Assembly: GCA_028583405.1 (NCBI GenBank)
Contig: CM053261.1
Location: 16,360,783 to 16,424,782, forward strand
Length of the DNA stretch: 64,000 bases
Reading direction: 5' to 3'
From: Pogonophryne albipinna
Taxonomy: Eukaryota; Chordata; Actinopteri; Perciformes; Artedidraconidae
In this document: piece after piece, positions 1 to 11,581 of the stretch
Position numbering within the stretch: the first letter of the stretch is position 1
How the letters are laid out: each line of letters opens with the position of its first letter
The notes under the pieces: generated by a model
The model's input: the letters and a program-made list of their open reading frames with translations, nothing else
The model's database searches: none
Told to the model about the DNA's origin: nothing
Translations under genes and position numbers: made by a program

Positions 1-3000
1 CTTTCTGGCCTGAATAAATGTGCAAGACAGAGTTGTATCAACCATTTCTTAATCACCATGTTTGGACCATAATACTTACCATTACTCATTGCAAACCCCA
101 ACGCACATATCACTCAATATAATATAGTATATAATATAATGTGATATTTTGTAAAATATTAAATGTTATGTTCTTGCATGAATTGTTTAATTGCCCCAGC
201 AATAATCACAATGGGAAGCCCACATAAGAGCTGATTTAAAAGAGTGCTGTATGGTAAAACAGCCTTATAGCAGCAGAAGGATGATTCATATTCTAGATAG
301 CAGTCCTGGCCTTTACTATAATTTATTGACACAGTGACTGCCTCCAGACAAGGGGTCATGCATATGCAATTAAAGAGATTATTCTGTCTGAACCACAGTG
401 CTCAGAATAGGCTGAAGATGGCACACGGGTAGCTTCCTATTAAGATAAGAACAATACAAATAGGTTTCATTAAAAAGATAGAAAAAAAATACTTTTTTAC
501 TACACGCATGTCTGATATCTTGTCAGGAAGGTGCAAAAACACCCACATTGGTAAATGTCAGCGCATAATTACATTACATTTAAAAAATCCTGGGGTGAAA
601 ATTGAGGAGCTGGATATACTTCTGTTCTTATTGTATTATTATTATTTATTTTTTAAATCTACGAATGTCTTAACCACACAAACCTAAGATTACAATGTTA
701 GTTAGCTCAGTACACTGTTTTAAGATGACCTTTCAGTGAATGGTCACAAGTCAAAGGTCTTTTTTCTCCCTCTTCAATCCATCTAAACTGGGGTTAATAA
801 GTATTTATTTTACCCGAAAGTGCAAGTGAGTAAAATATAATTCCACATCATAAGAGCTGCTGCCGCCATTAACAGAAAAGCTCATCCCATGAGTCCACAA
901 AGTGAAACATTACGATGTCAAGTGAACAGAAACGCTTCTGAAGACATTAGTCGATGATATTACACCTCAGGGTGCCGAGAGAGACATATACTAGAGCTGC
1001 AAATCACAGACATTATCTCAACAGCAGGGGAGGGTGTTAAAAGAAAAGCAATAGGGCAAATGATTTCTTTCATCATCGATTAATCGTTTAGTCTATAAAA
1101 CGAAATTGGCACTGCAATTTTCAAAGACCTTGGGGGATGTCATCAAAGTACTTCTTCTGACAGATAAACACTCCAACACTTAAATATTCATTGTATTTTC
1201 AAAATGGACAATAAAGGCAGAACATCTTCACAACTGAGAACATGGAAAATATGAATGTTTGTTTGGTTGCTTCGGCAATTTATTGAATATCAATTAGTAG
1301 TCAAATCCTTTTCTGTCCAACGGCTTATACGTTTTTCAGGTAATTGTTTTAACTTTGAACCAAAACAGCAGTCATTTGTAGCAAGTAAATGCACTCTATA
1401 ATATAAACCCCATAATACAAAAACTGGACACATACAAATATATATATTAACAAGCACAAGGACATTTGTATTAGCAATGGTAAGATCTTAGTGATTCGAG
1501 GACAGTAAGTTTCAATGTTTTTGTAAGACTAATTTCAGTTATCTGTACAATTAACTTATTCAAACAGCAAAGCACAATCAAAAAGCTATTCTAAGTGACT
1601 GTTAAATAAGTCTACACATTGTCTATTTAAGAGTGTTAGCCAAAATCTGAAATTAGCAATACATTAATCACAATGTTTTTCTATAAGTTAAATGATAAAC
1701 CAGATAAGCTGCGATCTAAAAATCTGTTCCAACAAGGATTCCCACCCGTTATCTGTAAATACTGACAATTTACATCACTAGGGAAGATGTGCCCTTACCT
1801 TCAGATGTCACTAGAAACAAGAGGCAAATTAGCATTTAACTGTTAATCAAAAATTACAAAAAGGAATGTAAATGTTTGTCCTAACTAACTTCACTAATAC
1901 TATATTCTTCCTCTTACAAATTAAAGGTTGTATTCATGAGCAATGCAGAAACTAGTCAATTAATAAAAATAGATAATATAATCAATCAATCCAAACTTTC
2001 AGATGGATCAAACTGAGACTGGTACATCAGTGTTGTTTTCACACGTCCCCATCATACATGTATGTACTTGTTAAAAGGTGAATATAAGGCAAACCATCAC
2101 AAGCAATTATAAATAGACGTGGCTAGCTGAGAGAGGCATGAATATACCAAAACCCTATATCACAGGCTTCTCTGAGACATTTTCTTCCATCATTATTAAC
2201 TAAAATAGTATTTTATTCATGTCTCCCTCTCTGCAAGAACATTTCTTCAGCTCATGTTGGTGTGAGGTTTTCTGTTATTCCAACGAGTTATGGTAAAAAA
2301 AATTCTCGAAGTGATTCATGTCCAATGTTTGATAAAAGTTTGTATCCAGTGGAAGACGCTAGACCAGATCATGTGAGTTTCACATTTATTTGTCTGGTTT
2401 TTATTCAGGGACTCAATTTGTGACATTTTATAAAAGTAGCTGGAGGCCTCAGTGACCCAGTTATCTTTATAGGCCATTCATGGGAAACACTTTTAAACAT
2501 CTGCATATGTGTAATTGGTCTACATGTAAGCGTGCCGATTAATAGAAACATATATCAAACATAATGATTAAGTGTAGTCTGGATGTTCGTAGATTCCATG
2601 AACAATTATATCAGTGTTTTTGATGACAACTTAAATATTTTCCATCATGCCAAAATGTCGACTTGTAATAAAGATGAGTGGCTTCAATATTTAATAAAAA
2701 AAATTAAATAATTAATGGAATATACAGTTTACTTATATTTTCTATGTCCAAATGCTGTTTGAATAGAGTTTCATCGGAAACAATTGTTTAAAATGGGATC
2801 CTATTCGTTGCCAGCCTTTACTCCTTTCACTTAGCAGAATAACACACAGGCCTCAGCTGAGCTGCATAATAATGCTCTAACAAACATGGAAGCCCTTTTA
2901 CCTGGTACTTTTTAAATGTTTAGGGGTTTATATTGAATTATTGGCTTTGTGCCATTCCATATATGTTTTCATTTTTTTTCATTTTGCAAGCTGCCGTATT

Positions 3001-3410
3001 GTTAATTCCACAAGCAATATTAAAAAAATTAAATAGTTCAGGCAGTTTGAGTATATGTAATGAATAAAAGGTAATCTTCCTACATCTGCCTTTAGTTTTG
3101 AGTTCAAATGTCCCAAAAATATGTTAAATACTTGCCAGGAATTTTGGTAAATATACGACTAAATATTTGAATGAATGAGCATCATATTTTAGCAGGTACT
3201 TTTTGATAAAATCTTTTGTTTGTGACTTAAAAAGTTTTCCATAGGTGAGGTGCCCAGATATTTCGCTTTGGTTCGCTTTCTGTTAGCCATGACTGCTATA
3301 CTTAGGTTTGCTGATATCTTGCAGACATCAAGAGTACAATCCAGCCAGTCTGTCTCTTCTTTATATCTCTTTCTGCCTTTTCCATTGACGGTCCAGCCCA
3401 TTGAGACTTT
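1..3410. other. AT-rich non-coding DNA
   Basis: No coding exon or RNA gene was recognised. About 1057-1330 carries a diverged copy of a common fish repeat (cgattaatcgtttagtctat core). The rest shows only short A/T runs. Confidence 0.5.
1057..1330 (+). repeat. Old fish interspersed repeat (GGGCTGCAACTA family), diverged
   Basis: The segment has the cgattaatcgtttagtctat core followed by a weakly matching body typical of a very common percomorph repeat that starts GGGCTGCAACTA. Terminal parts are not visible. A second fragment with the start of the same family is at 61793. Confidence 0.4.
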
Positions 3411-3860
3411 GGCCTAATCCCAAATCACTCCCTCGACCCTACCCCTCCGTGACGGAGTGGGGAGTAAATACAGCAGCAAGCTTTGGGACGGCATCCCCTC
3501 TCTCCGGCAGAAACAGGAAATGCCGTAACTGTATGTAACAACGGTTTCTAATCAGCATCTCTTTGACAAAAAATGTAAATTAATAACTCAAATAAAACTC
3601 CAAACATCTTTCATTGTGCTACTTTTTTGTAAAGCTCTTTTAGTTTTAAACCTGATGTTTATAAGCTTCTTCGTTTTTGCAACAGTCTGTAAATATACAC
3701 AACTTTATAATAAAATGCACACATTTAACTTTTTCTAGACTAAACACAGGATGGTTCCTAAGTTAAAACATATGAGGTTATCATGAGGTTGTTAACATCG
3801 TAGTTTATCAGTGGGTGTTTGCTGGAACTACTTGTAAACAGCTTGTTTCCTGACACAGCG

Positions 3861-3891
3861 TTGAGACCGGTCAGGTAGAGACCGGTCTCAA
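3861..3891. repeat. Hairpin, 12-bp arms
   Basis: ttgagaccggtc is inverted exactly after a 7-nt loop (gaccggtctcaa). It lies within the TIR element at 3411-5204. Confidence 0.8.
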
Positions 3892-4390
3892 GTCAGCACC
3901 GATGCAGGCTCGCTGTTTGAGGGCTTGATAGCCCACTCCCCCTCCACACCGCTCCACACCATGGATGTATAATAAGAACTGGATACAGCGTGGGAGGCGG
4001 GGCCTCATTCATTCCTATGAGAGTTGCTCATTAGCGCATGATGATAAAATGACCCAACTTTTGAGAGAGTGAAACGTCACAGATTACCCGGCATGCCTGA
4101 GAAGTACCCGTATGTGCACTCATAGAGCATGCGCAACTTTAACCAAAATGCTCGTTCACATCAAGCACGTCAATGTGCGTACACGTAAAAGCACCGCACG
4201 TTCATGACAGCATGGTAATGATTTGTTATTATGATGGATTTGATATTAACGAGGCGGCAGTTAGCAGCTAGCGGCTACCTAGTCATAATGCTAATGTACA
4301 CATCAATCGTTATGTACTTATATTACGCTGTAACAGGATCTAGTGATATCCAAGCAACAGAGCTTCATTTAGCATGAAAGAATGATTGCA

Positions 4391-4414
4391 CTGTATATAT
4401 ATATATATATATAC
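4391..4414. repeat. (TA)n microsatellite
   Basis: About 11-12 uninterrupted TA units inside the 3411-5204 element. Confidence 0.9.
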
Positions 4415-5143
4415 TTATAATAATAAGTAATATTAACTTTATTTAATACAACATTTACGGTACAAGATTTAATCATACAGCCCATGTAGTATGATAATGA
4501 ATTATAGCAAACATGTGCAATATATCCATTATTACAGCTCCGTGGGATGGCAGTAAGACGATATGGGTCCGTTCTTATTGTGCATCCATGGGTAAAGATA
4601 AACGCAACTCACATTGGTTTCTCAAACAGCATCTCTGTAAACTACGTGTATTCACTGAATTTCACTCTCTGCCTTTAACGGCTCGTTGTAGCTCCGATAG
4701 CTCCAGCCCCCACCCTTCCTGTGAGCACAGTGTGCTCTGATTGGTCGGGACACGTAACATGAACGTGCCGGGCGGCGAGGTCCCGTGGGTTAGATGCACG
4801 TTCATAATGCAGAGGGAAATAACTCTCAGAATAACGTTATTAGCACATTATTAAAACTTGAGGAACGAATGTTTTTAATAAGGGCTATACAAGTGTTCAT
4901 ACTGGGTAGTTTATTTAGTTTAAAAAAAATTATCCAACGATTTACAGACCACTCTTTCCCCATGTAAGTCAATGGGAAAAAGTGTTTCCGGGCCTGGCAA
5001 CCAAACGGAAGTGTAGTACCGCCGTTTGGCCAGCACGAATATTTTCATCTGAGTCCGGCGCACTTCCTGGGGGCTTGCTCCACACTCGTTGCTTTGGAAC
5101 AGCCCTCAAAATGGCGGATCCTCCGCGTGAACGCGCAAACGGA

Positions 5144-5182
5144 GGGGTAGGGTGTAGGGGTAGGGTGTAGGGGTAGGGTGTA
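5144..5182 (+). repeat. GGGGTAGGGTGTA x3 tandem repeat
   Basis: Three exact copies of a 13-bp unit lie next to the right TIR of the 3411-5204 element. The many G-runs on the + strand could form a G-quadruplex. Confidence 0.9.
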
Positions 5183-5382
5183 GGGGGCGGTTTGGGAATG
5201 GGCCTTTGTTTTCATTCCAGTAAAGGAATGAACAACGCGCATTTCTACGGAGCCCCCTAGGGGACATGGAGAAGAAAAAGTAAAAAGAAAAAAATGTTTT
5301 GCGATATCTCGCGAAACTTGTCATTTAGCTCAATGTACTTTCTGGTCAGTTCGGCTGCTACGGCAACACAGAAACCACAACA

Positions 5383-5540
5383 ATGGAGCGGTTCATCGAT
5401 TTTACTTTGAGCTTGGCCTTAAATATAAAGATATAACATCAGTGCTTGGCAATAGGCACGGGTTTCACATAAGTGAAAGACACCTCAAGAGAACACTCAG
5501 AGCGAGGGGACATGCACGTCCCACTGAGCTGAGTTATTGA
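5383..5540 (+). pseudogene. Broken transposase N-terminal (helix-turn-helix) fragment
   Basis: An ATG at 5383 reads MERFIDF, then the frame shifts by one base at 5400 and continues FELGLKYKDITSVLGNRHGF, HISERHLKRTLRARG to a TGA at 5538-5540. The pattern (K-Y-K-D-I, then I-S-E-R-H-L-K-R) resembles the HTH region ahead of integrase-core transposases common in fish. No catalytic domain follows, so this is a relic. Family naming is from memory. Confidence 0.5.
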
Positions 5541-6010
5541 CAGATTCGAATTTCGCGGATCAATAACTCATGAACATAACGTTGTAAAAATACAAACAAC
5601 ATGACTTTACAATCATAGCAAGGTAGACAACGAGCTACAGAGTCGTTTTTATCAGAACAGTTCGATACGCGCCGTAAACGAGCTAAACATCAAGAATTGG
5701 TCACAATCTGCAACTTGAGGAGGGAGAGGAGTGCTTAGGGACCGTCTACAAACTGCAACAGGGTTTTGCGATATCTCGCAAAAAAATTTTTTTTTTAAAG
5801 TTACATTTTATTTTTTTTTTGATTTTATTAATAACTGCATATGTATCAATCTATGTGTCCTTTGATGCCAATCTTTTAATATTTTTTACTTATTCATATA
5901 TATATATATTTTTTAAATCACACGACCGCCCTTCAAGCCAATCAGAATCGAGCTGCAGCTACTGAGAGTGAAACTGAGTATCTGCTCAGCTTTTGGAGCA
6001 AGTGAGAGCT

Positions 6011-6061
6011 AGTGAATATTTCGCTCTGCAGCTGGATGAGAGCACGGATGTAGCAAATATT
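6011..6061 (+). pseudogene. hAT transposase scrap
   Basis: Seventeen codons, SEYFALQLDESTDVANI, match the catalytic-region motif (LQLDESTDV) of hAT/ZBED5-type transposases. Surrounding sequence is AT-rich and frameless. It probably belongs to the same relic as the hAT-like end at 6508-6525. Confidence 0.65.
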
Positions 6062-6507
6062 GATGTTTATATATATGAATATAAATATGTTTATTGTTAA
6101 TATTACTGTTCAATATTATATATATAATATTATTAAGGCATAAGTAGCTTTCAAAAATGCTAAACATATATGTTAATTGTTCATATTACTGTTCAAAATT
6201 ATATAATATTATAAAAACAGAAATCACTTTAAAAATGCTTTAAAAATATGTTTACTGTTGATATTACTGTTTAATATTGTGTTAAGAATGTTTATAACAG
6301 AATGTAATGAATGACAAACAAAAGATAAATACAAAAATGTTTAGAAGAATAACTGGTTATTAATACAAATATATATTAAGACAATTTATTAAGCTGTATG
6401 ATTAATTTGTCATATTCTCCATCATAATGTACTCATCATTTAAAAAAAAATTGCAACAGGGGGGTCCCCGCCAGAGGATAATGCTATATGGGGGTCCTTG
6501 GCATGGC

Positions 6508-6525
6508 AAAGTTTGGGAACCCCTG
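6508..6525 (+). mobile_element. hAT-type right terminus
   Basis: aaagtttgggaacccctg reads as CAGGGGTTCCCAAACTTT on the other strand, a hAT-type terminal inverted repeat. The matching left end was not located. The next 8 bp are ccctaggg, also present at 5255-5262. Confidence 0.5.
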
Positions 6526-7104
6526 CCCTAGGGGGCTCCGTACATTTCCACTACAGCACAGTTTAAGCGTGCCGTGCCCGGCCCGTTTTTGGTTGCGTTT
6601 CCACTAGGCGTAGTTCCGGCTAGCGGGTACTTTTTCACAGTTTTCTGGCTCTCCAAAATAGAGGTTCTTTCCGGGCCAACAACCGGGCTGAGTATGCTAA
6701 ACTAGTGAGAGAATCGCTGGCAACTACAACAAAATAAACATATTTTACCGTGATTTAATTGTAATACACGTTTCAAAATAATGCCGAAGTAACAACATAC
6801 TGATACCGGTTAGTAAAAACCATGAATTAAAGGTGGGGTATGTAATTTATTTCAGAAACACTTTTTGTTATATTCCATGGAATGCTCTTAACATCCCGAT
6901 AGCAATGAATATATTAAATGCTTTGACAATAAATACATAAACAAATTGTGGAAGCCGTAGCGCTGTAAAAAGCACGACCAATCATTTTAGCCGGCCCGGC
7001 TAAAATAACTGGATGGCCTGCCTCAGAGCCATATAATAGAAGAGTTACGACATCTCCGTTCACTCCAATGGACCAGTTTTTTACAGCAATGGCGGATCGT
7101 GGAG

Positions 7105-7163
7105 CCTCTCAATAGTTCCCCGGAAGTTAGCTTGCCGCTAACTTCCGGGGAACTATTGAGAGG
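7105..7163. repeat. Perfect 27-bp inverted repeat, 5-nt loop
   Basis: Arms 7105-7131 and 7137-7163 are exact reverse complements around ttgcc. A third, diverged copy of one arm is near 9025-9050, so the motif belongs to the TTAA element's subterminal region. Confidence 0.9.
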
Positions 7164-8734
7164 ATCTGCGGCTAGCAGTCTATGGTTGCAGCATAATAGA
7201 ACGTTCGTGATGGACTTTTAAAGGTAAGAAGACGTTTAAAGATTTATATTGCGGATATTATCAGAACACCTGAATCAAATTAACTACACATGTGTATTAA
7301 AGGATGTTAGTGGATTATCGCTTAAATCAGTATATTTAACATTTACAGATAACAGATTAGGCTAGGATACCGGATAAAGTTAGCAACACACGTTAACCAC
7401 GAACAACCTATTCATCCGTTCTCCTAATGTTATTTCCTCCAACGTTGTGGAATTAGAGAAAATGGGCTTCTTAACATGCTTTTATCCGGGGTGCAGGGAG
7501 TTACATATTAGTTAAATATAACATTGGGGCGTGTGATTGTAGTGGGTGGAGGTGGTGAAATGAGGATATCCATCTTGGAGTTCAAGCTAGTATAATATAG
7601 TTAACGTTACACAATAATAAGGAAGAGAGATATTTTTGTGATACATCGCTATTGATATGGATTTAGAGTGGATATTTGAGACTTCTAAACAGTAAACAAA
7701 AACATAACTTATGGGTGAGTGTTTTTAGCAGTCATATTATGTCTTTGTGATTCTGTTGATTATTACCGGTCTGTATTATGTTGCAGCTCAGCTGATTTTG
7801 GATTGATGGCAAAGGGAGAGGGACTTAAGTGAGAGTGAAAACACAAGGTAAGTTTAAAATAGGTCAGCAATTTCCCATCCTATAGGTTGCTAGATGTATC
7901 TAACCCTTTCTCCTGTCTCCCTCTTTCAGCACAAGAACCCCAGGGGGATTCAATGGAGCCTGAAGGCCTGCAATGAGACCCTCACCCTGAGCCTGAGTCT
8001 CAACTCCCAGAGTTCTGCAAGCCTCTCCCTGTTCCTTATTTTTGATTAAACAGACGTTAAGCTTCCCAATGGTGTGGTCTTCGTTTTGTGAAAAATATGA
8101 TACCTCACATATGTTGTTGCTGTTGTTGTCTTTTGTGATAGTTGAATTGCTCCGGCTGACTTGAGCCAGCCATTCTTTCCTCCTCTCTGTGTCAGTGGGG
8201 AAACCTTACATTCATACTCCTTTCTCTGAGCGATTGGAGCATCCCCAGGCAGCACAGCAAACCATGGGGGAGATTATATGCCAGGACAACACGGAGGAAA
8301 AGGCACAGACAAACTGCATGATATGCTATTCAATGTTTATTGAATTCCATTTATTTACTGTCAGTTGACAATCATTGATAGGCACCTGTCGGTCTCCTGT
8401 CCTTTCTGAAAGTCATAAAGAAGACATTACTCATTTAGATTACTTATGTCCTCAATTACCAGGGGATTACTGAAACCACCATGAATTAAAGAAATTAATC
8501 TAATCTGAATTTTGAAGCCTTCCTACCCTCCCTCTAAATATATCAAACATTAGGAAGTGATGCTCCTGACTACCATTCAAGTTTAAGATGATAATATTTG
8601 TTTTAAACAATTCAAAGCGATAAACAACAGCAACAGGCTCTTTAACCAAGGCAACGTTAGCCTAACATGTATATTAACAGGTAAGATAGCTGTTCACACT
8701 ATGTATATTTTCTGCTATTTTATTTCTATTTGAG

Positions 8735-8862
8735 ATGTTTACATTTTCGATTGTTTAATTCTAGTCTTTTAACTGTCTTATGTACAATGCCTTGTCTTTT
8801 GCTGCTGCAAAGCAAACATTTCCCAAATTGGTATCAATAAAGTACTTCTTATTTTATCTTAA
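8735..8862 (+). mobile_element. LINE 3' tail remnant nested in the TTAA element
   Basis: The string with ttgctgctgcaaagcaaa, then catttcccaaattgg and tcaataaagtacttctta followed by TTATCTTA, is the familiar 3' end of fish non-LTR retrotransposons. No coding part remains. Confidence 0.6.
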
Positions 8863-9719
8863 TCCTCAAATATTAGCAAATGTAACTTTTTCAAATATTG
8901 ATGTAACTACATACACATCGATATGTTGTATAAATATTGCAAATCAAAACCTTTATTCACTACTTATAACCAAAAATCGTAGTTCTATCTCTGGTAATCA
9001 TGCATTTAAATGTCCCACCACGAACTTCTGGGGAACTATTGAGTCTCCCTGAACAACGTGACGATCAAGCATTTTGGACTTCCTTTGTCGTAACTCTTCT
9101 CTCTATATGGCGCTGGCCTGCCTGCCTTCCATCTGTGCACAAACTTATCTCGTGCCCTCATTGGTCATGTGTGCATTCGTGTGTGTTGGAGGAGGGGCTC
9201 TGTAAGGAAGAGGCATATTTTTTACGTTTGTGTACTTTCAAATTCTAGCGCACTCGAGCTGGTTTCTCCAAAATGACATACCTCACCTTTAATGATTTGA
9301 CAAGACGGCAGGCGAAAAACCTTTTAAAAATGTGTGTTTTCTGAATGGAGATTGGCTAAGCTAACGCAGTATATGCTCCGACCATCCACTCTCAACAACG
9401 GCCTATGCAGACATAAATAAACCAGCGACTGTATTCGCAATGAGACAGACAGTCTGTGGTTTGTACTTTTGTCTAGTTTCTGAACGGATATGAGGAGCTG
9501 TGAGCTCTGAGGGCTAACAGCTAACGGCTGATGTTGGTTTTGTGTTTCGCATTGAAGATGACGTCACGGCTCCGCAGTGGAGGCGCCAGAGATTTTCTCT
9601 AGGGGGTACTGTGGGGTAGCTTGACGTTTCATAGAGGGTGCTCACACATTAAGGGTTTCCCATTAATGCACCAGCGCTACAGTTGAAATTTCTACTGCAA
9701 CACTCCCCACACGCACACA

Positions 9720-10927
9720 CAGGGCCGGACTGGGACAATAAGTCAGGCCGGGAATTATACACCCAGCCAGGCCACTACCAGTTTTTTTTGTGCCATTTTT
9801 CTGGATTTATTTGTCAATATTTACAGCGTTGCTGCCCATAGTGATAGCCCTAAACTTTAAATCTACTACACCAGAATAAACATATGGACATGGGTTACTA
9901 TTTAAAAAAAAAGTGCAAATCTATTTAGGAACCTATCCACGTGAACATATTTTAAGTGGAGGTGGACCTCAAATCCTCTAGGGGGGTCCGGGGGCATGCT
10001 CCCCCGGTAAGATTTTTTTTTTTTAAATGTTGGACTTATATGCATCAATCTGGTGCACTTTGAGGGGGAAATAAAGAGACTACACCCATATGAAACAGAA
10101 CTGTATACATTTAAATAATCATAAGAACATGGCCATAACCAATAACATACCATATCCAATATGAAAAAACATTGAAACTTGTTTATTTATTTGTTTTTGG
10201 TTCATTTATAGTTAGCATGGCATAGTGTGTCTGGGCTCCTGAACCAGCCTCACCCGTCTCCCCCCTGCTCCTCTTTGAGGCAGCAGCAAAGACTAGTTTT
10301 AGCTCTCAACAAGTTTTTAAAGTTTATCTTGCCTTTTTTCACCTAGTTAACATTTTTTTTTTAATTATTCATCCATATTTTACTAATCACTCCCCCTTCA
10401 ACTGGAAATATGTGTTTACATAAATGGTGACCAAACCGTTTGAGACCCACAGAGAACTTAGACTAAGTTAACTATCTAAACACTCAGAGAGTCCTTTACC
10501 TCACCTGAGCTGTAGTTATCAGTCTCTCAGTCTGACAGGAGAGGACTCTCCTCCACCTTGTTGACAGCTCATATCCGTTAGCGCAGCTAGCTAGCACCAG
10601 ATGCTAACAATAACAATACACGTAACCGGTGCGCGAGCTTTCTCTCTCGCTCGCTCGCGCCACACATACACACCCTCCCGAGCTTGAATGACACACAGAG
10701 ACCAATCGAGGGCATTAGTGTATGATCTGTATGAAAGTGGCCATGTCGGCAGGCCACATCATGTAGACAGCCAGTCACCCTCTGTGAGGCAGAGTCAGAC
10801 CCACATTTGCGCAGCGTTGAGTTCACAATACATACATAAAAAAAAAAATTCCTCAGGCCAGCAGGCCACTTAACAGGCCAGGCCATCGGGAAACCTCCCG
10901 GTCCTCCCGATGGCCAGTCCGGGCCTG
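9720..10927. mobile_element. hAT element, non-autonomous, with intact 8-bp target duplication
   Basis: It starts cagggccggactggg and ends ccagtccgggcctg, which are inverted. Both sides carry cgcacaca (9712-9719 and 10928-10935), an exact 8-bp duplication typical of hAT. It encodes no transposase. It contains a segment (about 9950-10690) that is repeated, diverged, just outside it at about 11020-11505. Confidence 0.85.
9950..10690 (+). repeat. Diverged direct repeat, copy 1
   Basis: Shares with copy 2 the ggggtccgggggcatgct block, catcaatctggtgcactttg, catatgaaacagaactgta, cgtttgagacccac, and caccagatgctaac, in the same order and orientation. Confidence 0.8.
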
Positions 10928-11019
10928 CGCACACACAGTGTGCCCACGACTGTTACAATGAAGGCTCGATAATCAGCTCACGGCATATAGGTGTAAGCAG
11001 GGGTAAAGTGCTATTTTTA

Positions 11020-11505
11020 CAAGTGGGGAGTGGACCTCACCTCCTATAGTGGGGTCCGGGGGCATGCTCCCCCGGGAAGATTTTTTTTTTTTAAATATTG
11101 AAGTTAAAAGCATCAATCTGGTGCACTTTGAGAGCAAAATGAACAGATCTATGGATACATCTCTCAACACCCATATGAAACAGAACTGTAAACAGATTTT
11201 CTATTTCTTTATAGATATTTTACAAATCACTCCCCTATTAAAACAACCCGTTTGAGACCCACTGTTATAACTAGACTAAAGTGAACTATCTAAACACTGA
11301 GAGTCCTTTACTTCACCTGAGCTGAGGTTATCTGAGACTCTCAGTCTGACAGGAGAGAGTTCTCCCTCCACCTTGTTGTTGAAAAAGCTCCTTATATCCG
11401 TTAGCTTGGCTAGTTAGCACCAGATGCTAACCACAACGATCTCCGGTAGATACCCACCGGCTCGCGCACGCACACAAAATGGCTCACAGAGCAGAGCTTG
11501 AATGA
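11020..11505 (+). repeat. Diverged direct repeat, copy 2
   Basis: Same ordered blocks as copy 1 with shorter spacing. It includes gtttgagacccactg at about 11250, whose complement CAGTGGGTCTCAAAC is a hAT-type end. Both copies finish with agcttgaatga followed by acacagagac. Confidence 0.8.
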
Positions 11506-11521
11506 ACACAGAGACATCTGT

Positions 11522-11581
11522 CAATGTGGGACACCCTCTCAACAGCACCCCCCCCCCCCCCTGAGAGGGTGTCCCACATTG
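11522..11581. repeat. 20-bp inverted repeat with C14-containing loop
   Basis: Arms 11522-11541 and 11562-11581 are exact reverse complements (caatgtgggacaccctctca). The 20-nt loop is acagca-like sequence followed by 14 C. A further gtcccaca copy follows the right arm. Confidence 0.9.

Larger units (their letters stand above)
3411..5204. mobile_element. TIR DNA transposon, non-autonomous
   Basis: The ends are inverted over 36 bp with 29 identities: left starts ggcctaatcccaaatcactc, right (reverse complement) starts ggcccattcccaaaccgccc, and both end in the same accctacccct. Flanks are TTT on both sides, a possible 3-bp target duplication. No transposase frame survives inside. Superfamily unassigned. 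Confidence 0.75.
6831..9288. mobile_element. TTAA-flanked DNA transposon (Kolobok or piggyBac-like), 2.46 kb
   Basis: TTAA lies on both sides (6827-6830 and 9289-9292). Termini are inverted: left aggtggggtatgtaattt, right (reverse complement) aggtgaggtatgtcattt. Inverted similarity continues inward: the left region about 7010-7060 and right region about 9070-9120 both carry the gagttacgac/gcctgcc block, and tcaatagttcccc recurs near 9030. No long frame remains. A LINE 3' tail is nested near 8735-8862. TTAA targets fit Kolobok or piggyBac; the 5'-AGG end favours Kolobok, by inference. Confidence 0.8.

Noticed and set aside
5144..5182. Interstitial telomere-like repeat
   Set aside because: The unit is ggggtagggtgta, not TTAGGG, and it belongs to a transposon end.
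10587..10934. 115-residue minus-strand frame inside the hAT element
   Set aside because: It covers the non-coding terminal repeat and low-complexity DNA; no transposase motif.
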